DNA of 64,000 nt, taken from NCBI RefSeq assembly GCF_050633125.1, contig NZ_JBOEFX010000048.1:1-64000 (forward strand), read 5' to 3'. The translations under genes were made by a program, and so were the position numbers. Position 1 is the first letter of the stretch. Every line of letters begins with the position of its first letter. The stretch is from Lewinella sp050633125. GTDB lineage: Bacteria; Bacteroidota; Bacteroidia; Chitinophagales; Saprospiraceae. The notes under the pieces were generated by a model. That model was given only the letters and a program-made list of their open reading frames with translations. It did not search any database and had not been told where the DNA came from. This document shows positions 32,786-42,600 of the stretch, piece after piece.

Positions 32786-34264
32786 TTACCTTCTAGAATA
32801 ATTAGGTGATTCTTTTGTGATCGTGATATTGTGCGGATGACTTTCTGTCATACCTGCATTAGAAATCCTCACAAAACGTGCTTCCTGCAAGACATCAATC
32901 GTAGGTGCACCACAGTACCCCATACCGGCACGTAACCCACCAAGGTACTGATTTACAACTTCTGCAAGCGTTCCTTTATAAGGAACTCTCCCTTCAATAC
33001 CTTCAGGAACCAGCTTCTTGATATCGTCTTCAACGTCTTGAAAATAGCGATCCTTAGACCCTTTTTTCATCGCACCTAAAGAACCCATTCCTCTGTATAC
33101 CTTGAACTTACGACCATCATAAAGGATGGTTTCTCCCGGTGCTTCCTCTACCCCTGCAAACAAACTACCAGCCATAATGGTATTGGCCCCAGCAGCAAGT
33201 GCTTTGACAATGTCACCAGAGTAACGAATACCTCCGTCACCAACGATAGGAACACCCCGCCCTTTCAATGCAAGAGCTGCCTGACGAATAGCCGTCAACT
33301 GAGGCACCCCCACACCAGCTACAATCCGAGTAGTACAAATAGAACCAGGACCTACACCTACTTTTACGCCATCAGCACCAGCATCAGCTAATGCCAAGGC
33401 TGCTGCTCCAGTAGCAACATTACCACCAATCACCTGAAGGTCAGGGTAAGTGCTCTTTACATGGCGAACTGCATCCAATACACCTTTGGAGTGGCCGTGA
33501 GCCGTATCCAAGCAAATAACATCCACATTTACCTTAACAAGAGCTTCTACCCGATCCATCATGTCGTGCGTAACACCTACCGCCGCACCAACGACCAAGC
33601 GGCCAAGTGCATCCTTACAGGCATTTGGAAAATCCTGCACCTTCATAATGTCCTTGTAGGTAATAAGCCCCACAAGGCGATCATTTTCGACCACCGGTAA
33701 CTTTTCAATCTTATGCTTTTGGAGAATCTCACGGGCCTGATCTAGCGTGGTTCCTACTGGGGCAAGAATCAAATTCTTAGACGTCATTAAAGACTCTACT
33801 GAACTTGCCATATTTTCTTCAAACCGTAGGTCACGGTTGGTAAGAATACCTACTAGTCGCTGATTGTCATCTACAATAGGAATTCCACCAATTTTAAACC
33901 GGCGCATCAACGCTTGAGCATCCCCTACCGTAGCAGAAGCACTAAGTGTAACCGGGTCAACGATCATACCACTCTCACTACGTTTTACACTACGTACCAT
34001 TTCAGCTTGCTCCTCAATCGTCATGTTTTTATGGATAATACCAATACCCCCCATCCGCGCAAGGGCGATGGCAAGTTTGTTATCGGTAACGGTATCCATA
34101 GCAGCTGATAATATCGGCGCATTTAGCCGCAACGAGCGTGTAAGCTGGGTAGAAATGTCAACTTCGCGAGGTAGAATTTCGCTGTAAGCAGGGACGAGCA
34201 GGACGTCGTCGAAGGTGAGCCCTTCACCTATAAATTTGTCGGACTGAGCTTGTATTGTTTCCAT
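32786..34264 (-). CDS. guaB: Inosine-5'-monophosphate dehydrogenase
   Basis: A 492-residue enzyme that oxidises IMP to XMP, the first step to GTP. Landmarks are GLTFDDVLLVPAYSE at the N-terminus, two CBS domains in the middle (about 95-215), the catalytic loop GPGSICTTRIVAG with its Cys near 309, GDGGIRYSGDIVKALAAGA, and GMGSLGAM. The start METIQAQSDK was chosen since a longer reading adds a tail of basic and Pro-rich residues and since a -7 element lies only three bases upstream of it. That spacing implies little or no 5' leader. Confidence 0.97.
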   Translation of the reverse strand: METIQAQSDKFIGEGLTFDDVLLVPAYSEILPREVDISTQLTRSLRLNAPILSAAMDTVTDNKLAIALARMGGIGIIHKNMTIEEQAEMVRSVKRSESGMIVDPVTLSASATVGDAQALMRRFKIGGIPIVDDNQRLVGILTNRDLRFEENMASSVESLMTSKNLILAPVGTTLDQAREILQKHKIEKLPVVENDRLVGLITYKDIMKVQDFPNACKDALGRLVVGAAVGVTHDMMDRVEALVKVNVDVICLDTAHGHSKGVLDAVRHVKSTYPDLQVIGGNVATGAAALALADAGADGVKVGVGPGSICTTRIVAGVGVPQLTAIRQAALALKGRGVPIVGDGGIRYSGDIVKALAAGANTIMAGSLFAGVEEAPGETILYDGRKFKVYRGMGSLGAMKKGSKDRYFQDVEDDIKKLVPEGIEGRVPYKGTLAEVVNQYLGGLRAGMGYCGAPTIDVLQEARFVRISNAGMTESHPHNITITKESPNYSRR

Positions 34265-34267
34265 GCG

Positions 34268-34275
34268 CAAAGATA
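34268..34275 (-). promoter_or_regulatory. -7 promoter element TATCTTTG at the guaB start
   Basis: Minus-strand TATCTTTG, three bases before the guaB ATG (34264). Transcription would begin at or next to the start codon, so the mRNA may be leaderless. Confidence 0.6.
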
Positions 34276-34392
34276 GAACAACCCTTGGAATGGTACAAGT
34301 AGGAATCGTTTTTTTTGTAGAATCCGGTTTTTTTAGCACCACCGCGATCCTTGTCTCATGCTACTTTCCCCAGTGCCCAATCATAAAAATGT

Positions 34393-34430
34393 AGAAAAGG
34401 TAGAAGATACAATGCCCTTCTACCCTTTCT
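34393..34430 (-). terminator. Terminator after the CotH-like gene
   Basis: Arms agaaaaggtagaag (34393-34406) and cttctaccctttct (34417-34430) pair with one mismatch that is G-U in minus-strand RNA; a T-rich tail follows on the minus strand. Confidence 0.7.
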
Positions 34431-34460
34431 CTTAGTCAATTATCATTATATCGAAATGCA

Positions 34461-35483
34461 TTACACTCCTGCCATAAAACTACCGTCTTGCAGGCTGTCG
34501 TAAAAATCACCAAGATATTTGGTGACTTGCCGCTTGCTGGATTTGCTCAAATGGGGGTAGTTTTCTACCAACTGCATTACCGCTGTTTCTTTGGACAAGA
34601 ACTGCTGAACAGTCGTATCAAGCGTATTGCTACTCGCAGCAAACTCCCATATCCACATTCTTTGTTTTATATGGCTTTGATCAAGATTGGGGTTAGGTAT
34701 AGCATATTCAGCATCTACCAAACCAGAAAAGTCAAAATCGTAAGGAACAATCTTAAACTGCCCACCAGCTTGCTGCTGAACATGCTTTACGTTGCGAGGA
34801 ATTTTTACGTTATAATCCGCGTTACCTATCATGTACTGAAACAAAGCCACCTGCTCAAGGTTACCAGGCACGTACTTCTCTTGAGATAAGTTGAAACATT
34901 CATCACATTCTTCACCTCCCAAGGCCTGCGCCATTTCGTCAGTATCTTCTATCAGAATACCAAAGCGTTCTACAGATTCGCCAGTCTTCGCATTACGGTA
35001 AGTTACTTGAACAAGCTGGGTACGAAAGCCTTCGCCAGTAATCAGACGGTACATATCATAAGCCAATTGCTCACGTAAGACGTTGTCGGCATTATCAAAG
35101 TCATCAGAACAGTGCGTTACTAATTTAAACTTGTTGTGGCGCTGTAAGCCAGCTGCTTCCAACATGTCTTTTGATAACTTCAACTTAAGAGGAGGAAATT
35201 CACATACCCGACGACGGTAGCGGCCGCGAACTTTAACCTTAGCATCCCAATTTTCGCCTTGATGAGAAAACGTAGCCGGGAAGTAATCTTCCGAACGCTT
35301 CATATCCGAAAGCCCATCGATATCGAAAGTTAAAGTAAAACGAGTAATGTCGTTAGGAGTAGCCAAACGGTCAAAAAAACTTTGTTGACCTTTGGCAGTA
35401 GCAGTTGTTTCGGGTGCAGCAGACATAAACAGTCCACCTAACAGTACAAGCAGTACTGCTGGATACAGGAATCGGGCTTTCAT
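34461..35483 (-). CDS. CotH-like exported protein
   Basis: A 340-residue exported protein beginning MKARFLYPAVLLVLLGGLFM (signal peptide to about residue 27). The body resembles the CotH spore-coat kinase superfamily in order: VKVRGRYRRRVCEFPPLKLK (about 87-106), NADNVLREQLAYDMYRLI (about 138-155), the segment VTYRNAKTGESVERFGILIE (about 167-186), MIGNADYNVKIPRN (about 225-238) and KIVPYDFDFSGLVD near 250. The paired Asp/Asn residues of the kinase-like site (GNADYN, YDFDFS) seem to be conserved. If active it would phosphorylate a protein in the periplasm or outside. It has its own terminator. Assignment is by motif order only. Confidence 0.65.
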   Translation of the reverse strand: MKARFLYPAVLLVLLGGLFMSAAPETTATAKGQQSFFDRLATPNDITRFTLTFDIDGLSDMKRSEDYFPATFSHQGENWDAKVKVRGRYRRRVCEFPPLKLKLSKDMLEAAGLQRHNKFKLVTHCSDDFDNADNVLREQLAYDMYRLITGEGFRTQLVQVTYRNAKTGESVERFGILIEDTDEMAQALGGEECDECFNLSQEKYVPGNLEQVALFQYMIGNADYNVKIPRNVKHVQQQAGGQFKIVPYDFDFSGLVDAEYAIPNPNLDQSHIKQRMWIWEFAASSNTLDTTVQQFLSKETAVMQLVENYPHLSKSSKRQVTKYLGDFYDSLQDGSFMAGV

Positions 35484-35738
35484 AATTTCAGTCGGGTTAA
35501 GAAGTGCTTTTAACACTTCCTGGTTATAATCGGGTTCAAACAATAGACGAGGTCATTCCCTCATTGGTTGCAACAAAGATGCATGTAATTGCCCCTTACC
35601 CCCAATAATTTTACCTGAACTGCTCAAAATATGCGACGAATACCCCCAAATTAGGAGTGAACGGAATTGCCTTTCGATGAACGACCCTTTTTCTCGGATG
35701 AAGCTCAGAGAACTTTATATGCTGTCGGCAATAAGCAC

Positions 35739-35780
35739 AAAAAAAGCAAGCGACACGTATTATGAGATACGGTCGCTTGC
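35739..35780 (-). terminator. Strong intrinsic terminator of the candidate small RNA
   Basis: Minus-strand gcaagcgaccgtat and atacgtgtcgcttgc pair with a one-base bulge around a six-base loop, followed by seven T. It has no protein gene in front of it on that strand. Confidence 0.85.
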
Positions 35781-35917
35781 CTGGTTTTACTAAAAGTTGG
35801 CTAAAAACCAAGGGGATAAAACAAAGCATCCTTCCCCCAAAAACAGTCTTAAATAAATTTGTCAGGTGATTTCCGGCTTTTGCCACTTGTCATATACATT
35901 CAGAATACACTTGATTT
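35741..35917 (-). ncRNA. Candidate small RNA, about 175 nt
   Basis: On the minus strand a TATGTTTG promoter element (35923-35930) is followed about 175 bases later by a strong intrinsic terminator (35739-35780). No convincing protein gene lies between; one 16-codon frame starting MYMTSGKS is present. A second hairpin (ggggaaggat ... atcccc) lies about 60 bases before the terminator. The adjacent genes are divergent or far, so neither needs this terminator. Length and layout are those of a bacterial small RNA, but no known family was recognised. Confidence 0.5.
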
Positions 35918-35922
35918 GTCAC

Positions 35923-35930
35923 CAAACATA
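35923..35930 (-). promoter_or_regulatory. -7 promoter element TATGTTTG of the candidate small RNA
   Basis: Exact TAnnTTTG match on the minus strand, about 145 bases upstream of the strong terminator. Confidence 0.5.
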
Positions 35931-36089
35931 AAACTTTTGCTCAAACGGCAGGATATGATGCTGTGAATAAGGAAGTGCTTGCAGTCAAATGAAGTCGGAG
36001 CGCAGTGATAAAATAGCTCACCTTTACTAATTCCCGTAATTTTGGGGTAATTTGTAAGAAACCGTTCATAATTAAGTGCAATAATCATT

Positions 36090-37205
36090 TTGGGCAAAAC
36101 ACCAAAACATCAACCAGCTGAAGCTTGGTCGGGCAAACCCCTCCTCATTGGTATAGGTATTATGTATGCCTTTATCCAATTGACAACACTTACCCGCGTT
36201 TATGCGCTCAATTATCTGGATAATTTAAACAGTCCAAGTAGCGAAATAATCCGTGATCGCCTCATAGCTACCATTGTAGGGCTCACCTTTATCTACCTCA
36301 TTGTTACCATCTCACGTTATTTCCTAAGAAGGAACTGGCCAGGATTCCGCATCATCGTGGCACACATGCTGATGGTCGTGCCCATTACTTTTTGCTGGTA
36401 TTTTGTTTTTGGACGAGTAGCCCTTTGGTTTTGTCAAGTATTTCAGGATTGTGAACAAAACGTGGATGATCTGGTCTACGGCTACCTTCTCAATGCCAAT
36501 ACCCTTACAATGGTGTACCTACTAGCTGTAGCAGTGACCTACACCTATTATTATGTACGCAGGGATAACGAAAACCAGTTGCAGCAATCCAAAATGGAAA
36601 CCAAAGTACTGCAAGCCCGCATGAAAATGCTGCGTTCCCAGTTGCACCCCCACTTTCTTTTCAATACCCTCAATAGCGTAAACAGCCTAATGGATATTGA
36701 TGTAAAAAAAGCGCAAGTGATGATTGTCGATTTGGCTGATTTGTTACGAAAAGTATTAGACTGGAAAGACACCCAAAAAGTGACCCTCAAAGATGAATTG
36801 TCTTTACTACAGCGCTATGTAGACATTGAAAAAATGCGATTCAGCGAAGACCTTAGTGTAGATTGGGAGATTGACGAAACGGTAACCGATGTGAAAGTGC
36901 CAGGGTTGTTATTACAGCCATTGGTAGAAAACGCTATTCATCACGGATTTTCTTCAGATCACCTGGAGTTACAAATAAAAATTGCAGCATCCCGCGAAAA
37001 CGGCCACTTGGTATTAAGGGTTAGCGATGACGGACAAGGTTTTTTGGAAGAAGAAAAAGAGGCCATTTTCGAACAGGGAACAGGTTTGCAGAATACCCGC
37101 GAACGCCTGCGTACCATGTACGACAAAGATTTTCGCTTCGATGTATACAATACCCATCCCGGCGTAATCAGTGAAGTGGCAATACCAATAAGAAAAAAAG
37201 AATGA
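36090..37205 (+). CDS. LytS/YehU-type sensor histidine kinase
   Basis: A 371-residue membrane kinase. Four hydrophobic helices lie at about 16-40, 57-76, 87-112 and 129-150. The His_kinase domain follows: RSQLHPHFLFNTLNSVNSL (about 184-202) contains the phosphorylated His, PLVENAIHHGF (about 275-285) is the N-box, and DDGQGF and GTGLQNTRERL are the ATP site. The first codon at 36090 is TTG; no ATG is available before the first helix, so the exact start is unsure. It overlaps the response regulator by four bases (ATGA), so the two are translated together. The signal is unknown. Confidence 0.93.
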   Translation: MGKTPKHQPAEAWSGKPLLIGIGIMYAFIQLTTLTRVYALNYLDNLNSPSSEIIRDRLIATIVGLTFIYLIVTISRYFLRRNWPGFRIIVAHMLMVVPITFCWYFVFGRVALWFCQVFQDCEQNVDDLVYGYLLNANTLTMVYLLAVAVTYTYYYVRRDNENQLQQSKMETKVLQARMKMLRSQLHPHFLFNTLNSVNSLMDIDVKKAQVMIVDLADLLRKVLDWKDTQKVTLKDELSLLQRYVDIEKMRFSEDLSVDWEIDETVTDVKVPGLLLQPLVENAIHHGFSSDHLELQIKIAASRENGHLVLRVSDDGQGFLEEEKEAIFEQGTGLQNTRERLRTMYDKDFRFDVYNTHPGVISEVAIPIRKKE

Positions 37206-37966
37206 CACGAACATTAATCATTGATGACGAAGCACTAGCCCGCCAACGGGTACGCAAGCTATTGGAAACACGTAGTGATGTTGAAATCATGCAAGAGTGC
37301 CGCAACGGTAAAGAAGCTATCCAGGCTATTACGGAACACCAGCCAGACCTCATCTTCCTGGATATCCAGATGAAGGACATGACGGGCTTTGACGTGCTCC
37401 AATCCCTACCCGAAAACAGCTGGCCATTGACCATCTTCGTAACCGCCTACGACAAATACGCTATTCAGGCCTTCGATATATTCGCTTTTGATTATTTGCT
37501 CAAGCCTTTTAAGAATGAGCGTTTCTATCTTTCTCTTGATAAAGCGATTCAACAATTGCAGCAGGAAGAGGAGCAAGAACAACGGGTAGATCAGTTGAAA
37601 GAACTGGTTAATTATCTCCAAAAACAACAGGAAAAGCCCGAACCCCTGGCGCTGAAACAAGGCAGCAAAATCAGCTTGGTACAATTGGAGGATATCCGCT
37701 ACATCGAAGCTTCTGGCTATTATATAGAGGTGTACACCAGTGAGAGTAAGCGCCTACTGCTGCGGGAGTCCATGACCAATATGCTGGAACAATTGGGCAA
37801 AACCAATTTTATTCGCATCCACCGGTCTACCATTATTAACACCGATTTTCTTTCCGAAATTCAGCACACCGGTGCCGGGGATGTGGTCACAAAGATGAAA
37901 GATGGAAAGACTTTTCGCGTCAGTAAGTCGTACAAAGAGGCGTTGTTCAAGCATTTGAAGATATAG
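37202..37966 (+). CDS. LytTR-family response regulator
   Basis: A 254-residue regulator with an N-terminal receiver (LIIDDEALARQRVRKLLE; phosphorylated Asp54 in LIFLDIQM; Lys in LLKPFKNERF) and a C-terminal LytTR DNA-binding domain (about 150-254: ISLVQLEDIRYIEASGYYIE, LLLRESMTNMLEQL, FIRIHRSTIIN). A glutamine-rich linker (QQLQQEEEQEQR) joins the parts. It is the partner of the preceding kinase. Its targets cannot be told from the window. Confidence 0.95.
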   Translation: MTRTLIIDDEALARQRVRKLLETRSDVEIMQECRNGKEAIQAITEHQPDLIFLDIQMKDMTGFDVLQSLPENSWPLTIFVTAYDKYAIQAFDIFAFDYLLKPFKNERFYLSLDKAIQQLQQEEEQEQRVDQLKELVNYLQKQQEKPEPLALKQGSKISLVQLEDIRYIEASGYYIEVYTSESKRLLLRESMTNMLEQLGKTNFIRIHRSTIINTDFLSEIQHTGAGDVVTKMKDGKTFRVSKSYKEALFKHLKI

Positions 37967-38033
37967 GGAGATGGAAAGAATTTCCAGTTAAATAGGCAGT
38001 ACAAGTAAGTCTTGTTCAAGCGATATGTAGATA

Positions 38034-39551
38034 TTAAAACGATTTCACCACCCGCCGCATTCCCCACAGCCGCCCTTGGCGAATCCGCACGTAGTACACC
38101 CCGGTGGGCTGCCGCCGCAGATCTAGCTGGGCCTGCGTGTCAGTAGAGTTACCCCTGCCGAGTTGACGCCCCTGCCCGTCGTACAGCTCCCAAGTGAAAG
38201 GCTGTAGGCTGTGCAGTTGTACAAAGTCAGCGGTGGGGTTAGGGAATACCTGAATACCTTCTAGCATGGGTGCAAGGTTGACACCATCTACCAGCGGATT
38301 ACAGCCGGGTTCAATACAGCCGTTTTTATCTACCTTAATGAGCCAGCCGATGGAAAATGCTGGTGCTGGCCACGTTTTATCCACCCTCCCGCAAGTGATG
38401 ATACTGCCACTTGGCAATACTACTACACCGGATAAGTACGGCGTAGAAGCAGTTTCTAACGGATTGAAAAGCGTATCGGTACGGCTCCACAAGCTATCAC
38501 CCTCGGCACTTACCTTCGCTATGATCGATGTACGGTAGCGGCCACTATCGTCATCTATCACGTATTGGCCTACGGCCACCCAGTTTTCTTCTGACGTAGA
38601 GGCGAGGTTGGCAAAGTAGTTCCGGTTAGAAGTAGGTTCGCCGAAAGAGGTGGCCCAAAGGACATTGAAATTGGTATCTCTTTTTACGATTTCGGGTTGA
38701 TAAGCCAAGCGATCTTCTTCGAGTATCGTTACATCAGCACCGGTATTGATCCAATTCCCATCACTGGCAGGATAAAGCTCTCTTAATATTGCTAAAGTGC
38801 CATTAAAATACTCCAGTTCTCCTTCCCATTCCCAAATGATTTGTCCCATCGTATCTATTTTGATGGCTTTGGTTTTAGACCACAAATCCGCATAGTTATT
38901 CACTTGTAAACTACTGATAAACGTGGAGCCCGTTATTAAGTATTCATTGTCGTTTATCCTATTGATCCCCGCCAGACGATCCCAAACATCGGATTCCCCA
39001 TAATTAATCTCCCACAGCTTATTACCTTCGGGATCCGTACGCATGATAAACGTATCCCAAAGCCCATCATCAGCCTGCTGCTTACCCCCCGTACTAAGGT
39101 AGCCATTGTTAGTTTCGATGATGTTCCAATGGCGCTTTGCTAAAGTTGTGGTGTCGGGATATTCTCTGACAAATTGTACTTCTCCGTTTACGTTTAGCTT
39201 GAATAAAGAGGGAATCTGCTGCTCAAAAACAAGGCCAGTAATGGCGTAGCCACCGTCACTGGTAAAAATGATCTTGTACCCTTGCTCAAAAGCGTAGCTA
39301 CGTCCGTTTTCATCATAATGAACGGTTTCGGATAGTATGTTGCCCAATGTATCCAGCTTGGCAAAATAGAGACCCCACTGCGTAGCATTCGCCGCTTTCG
39401 CCGTTCCGTACAAGATCAAGGTATCCTCCTTTAGCAGCATATTGTCAAAACTGATGCCTCCGCCCTCAAATTCGTAGGTTTGGATGAAACCCGTTTGGGC
39501 GTAAGCAAAAACAGCTGCTATCAACAATGTGACTATTAAAGTAAAGCGCAT
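38034..39551 (-). CDS. T9SS cargo protein with beta-propeller-like repeats
   Basis: A 505-residue exported protein. The ATG giving MRFTLIVTLLIAAVFAYAQT starts the signal peptide. The body has repeats of the form (G/S)DGGYAITG, NNGYLSTGG, NDNEYLITGS, SEENWVAVGQ spaced about 60 residues apart, with WG or LWE near each, as in delta-60-type beta propellers. The last 80 residues are a T9SS type A domain (VFPNPTADFVQLHSLQPFTW to PTGVYYVRIRQGR, ending RRVVKSF). It is followed by the metallopeptidase gene upstream on the same strand. Secreted or surface role; the ligand is unknown. Confidence 0.88.
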   Translation of the reverse strand: MRFTLIVTLLIAAVFAYAQTGFIQTYEFEGGGISFDNMLLKEDTLILYGTAKAANATQWGLYFAKLDTLGNILSETVHYDENGRSYAFEQGYKIIFTSDGGYAITGLVFEQQIPSLFKLNVNGEVQFVREYPDTTTLAKRHWNIIETNNGYLSTGGKQQADDGLWDTFIMRTDPEGNKLWEINYGESDVWDRLAGINRINDNEYLITGSTFISSLQVNNYADLWSKTKAIKIDTMGQIIWEWEGELEYFNGTLAILRELYPASDGNWINTGADVTILEEDRLAYQPEIVKRDTNFNVLWATSFGEPTSNRNYFANLASTSEENWVAVGQYVIDDDSGRYRTSIIAKVSAEGDSLWSRTDTLFNPLETASTPYLSGVVVLPSGSIITCGRVDKTWPAPAFSIGWLIKVDKNGCIEPGCNPLVDGVNLAPMLEGIQVFPNPTADFVQLHSLQPFTWELYDGQGRQLGRGNSTDTQAQLDLRRQPTGVYYVRIRQGRLWGMRRVVKSF

Positions 39552-39620
39552 AACCGGATAGGAATATGAAATCACCGAAGTAACATTAAACTACTCCGGT
39601 GATTTGGTAAAAGCGATGAA

Positions 39621-42600
39621 TTATTGGATAATAATCTTGCCCGATAACGGAGCTTGGTCGGCTACTCGCAGCTGGTAATAGTAGATACCAGCTTTTGCAC
39701 CTTGCAGATTCACCTCCGTAAGCTCAAGGGCTGTTACTGTACGTCGGGTAATTAACTGGCCCGCAAGGGTTCTGATCTCTAGCGTAGCTTGCTCTACCAA
39801 GGGTTGTTCGGGTATCCAGTGCAAGGTGAATTGCCCATTTGATGGGTTGGGGTATACCTGTAGCGTACCGGTAGAGCGGCCCTTGACGTTTGTAAGTGGT
39901 TCATTTATTTTTTTTGTCCCCGGCAAATGGTACACCGGCGCAAAATAATGGCCCTGTTGTCGTAGAATGTTCTTGGCAATATTACCAGTGTAGCTGTGCG
40001 GATCTTTGGTGATAGCTTCTAAAGCGGCTACTCGCAGAGGCGATAATGGTTCCTGTGCCCTTTCTGACAGCGCAGCAAAGAGAAGGGGTAAATTTTTCCG
40101 ATCTTGCTGTTCTCTGCTATTTAAATTCGCACGTCTACCCAGTCGTTCCAACACAGCCGCTGCTGTCTCATGATCGCCATTGTGGTGAGCTTGTAATGCC
40201 TGACCAACACCCGCTGGAAATGCCTCCAGGTTATCGACCCAAAGTGCCAAGCTGTCTTTGTCGAAATGGATGGTGTCGTACAGCATGTGTATTACTACCG
40301 TATAGGCAGCTTTGTCCATCTGTTGTTGATGGTAAGCAATAGTTCGGCGTCCAGCCGCCGTAGCTCCAGCCCAAGTTTGTTGATAAAAAATCCGGGCCTT
40401 GTCTCTATCCGATCTTTCTTGGTAGTAGCGATCCTTCTCCAGTCCTATTTCTGTATCCGTTTTACAGGGCGGTACGCAATAATCGCTGGGACAGGTATTT
40501 TCACTAGTAAGTGCTGATACTATACTCCCAGTAGTGGTCAGTGGCTGCTCATTCGTGTTCCCATCGTAATAGTAATACGTAATCGCCTCCCCGGCATTCG
40601 CAAAATCGGTATCGACATAAGAAAAACGGTTACCTGCTGCTCGATAGTTAACTTGGCCACCAACATCCTCCGCCAACCCCTGCGAGGGCCGAATCCGATT
40701 TGCCGTAAATACATTCCCTACGGCAAAGTCATCGCTGACATTGGTATTGGTGTTACACAAATAAGTGAGGCCACGCACTTCCTCCGAGACAGGAGGCAGA
40801 GCGTTATCGCCTTCGGCCAAATTGCCATAGTCCAGACCAGTGTAGCTATTTTTGCGTATTTCGTTACTAAAGTGGCCCAAATCACGGCTATAAGTACCTA
40901 TGGTATTGATGGTATTATCACTCACTAAATCAGTAAAAGTGTTTTCCTGTAGAGTGAAGCCAGCTATTCCCATAACCAGGAATACCCCGAACTGATCGGA
41001 AGATAGTACCGCATCAGGCAGGTCGCCCATGGTGAAATTATTGTGTAAAATAGTAGCGTTGCTCACACCACTATTATAAATACCGAAGTAGCATTCGTCA
41101 AAGTCCTGTTGCCTCACCATAAAAGGGCGTGGGTTTTCTGGATCGGTGCCCGTAGACTGTACTCCATAGCCCAGACCAACAAAAGTTCCCCGGTCGTAGC
41201 TGATACAGGGAAAAGTTGGGTTGGTACAACTGGCTTGTACTGTGAAACCCGCGTCAGAGGCTCGGATACCGTAACCATAGTCGCCGACAGTTGTAGCAGC
41301 ACTTGGTACATTGGTATTTGTAAAATCACAGCCTGAGAAAAGTACGCCATTTACGTTGTTTAATTCGGCAAATACCTCGAATTTTGTCGGTAAGGGGTAA
41401 TCAATATCCGTCACAAAGGTACAGTCGCCGAATCTTCCGATATAATTACGCGGTTGCCCTTGCTGTCCACTCGGAAAGGAGTAGGGCCAAAAATTTAAAT
41501 AGGGGGCAAAATCAACAGCTATTCTATTATTGGCAAAAGTAGTCCCGGAGGAAATGATCTGCCCGCCAGCGTCGTTTACGGTCGGACCGTACAACTTCAC
41601 AGCAGTATCGGCTTTTTCGATGATGGCCCCCGGAGTGGTTTTTAGACGTCCTTGGTTGCGAGTGCCGCCGACGGCGTACTGTGATCCGTTTCCACCCCAT
41701 ACTTCGATGCCCTGCCAATAATTTTCACATTCTTTACTGGTCAGTTTACCTTTCAAGATCAATTGGGCGTTAGGCTTGATAATGAGGCGTCCTGCTTCTC
41801 CAAAGCGTACCGTTACACCGGGGTTGATGGTCAAAGTAGCCCCGTCCTCGATAATCAGATCTTCCGTAATTTCAAAATCACCGTTATTGAAGGTGTTACT
41901 CGGCGTCCAGGTGGTTGATTGATTGATCACCTTGGCCTGAACCAATACGTCTTGAAGCTGCACAACGGTCTCGATCATTTGGTGCATGCGTTCTCTCTGA
42001 CCGGTGGTGAAATCTACTGCGCAATCGAGCCTGGTGTATGACATAATATTGTACACGGGAGGAACATAAGGGTCGCCGTTTGAATCTTTCAGGCAAATCT
42101 CTAAAAGATCAGTCGGGTTAGCATCACAGTTCTCAAACGCATTCCCGGTTACACAACCGCTCGGAGAAATCTCCGTAAAATAGTAATCGGAACAATTAGC
42201 TAGCGAAAGCCATCTACGGGGATCGGCATTGGTGTCAGGAACGTAATCACCACAATCATACCCATTGGTTCTATCTACCAATTCACAGCAACTGGGTGCT
42301 ACAGTACCCCCACAATTTGACTCGTTACCTTCATCGTAGGTTCCTCGAAAAGTATGAAAAAGACCTAGACAATGACCCATCTCGTGTGATATGAGTACGG
42401 AGTTAATTGCGGGGACCAGTGAGGAAGGAGAGACTCTGCCGCTCATCCAAAGCGCAGTAGAAGGTATATCTTTAGCAACGACAAATCCCATATTGACCTC
42501 TGTTATCTCCCCGAAAAAGAGACTTATTCCATCGTCATACTGGTAATCAGTGTTACCGAATAGTTCACAAGACAAGTCCCTGTTCGTGTAATCGCTTCTA

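Noticed and set aside
35611..35886. Minus-strand 91-codon frame
   Set aside because: It crosses the strong terminator of the small RNA candidate and has no recognisable composition or partner.
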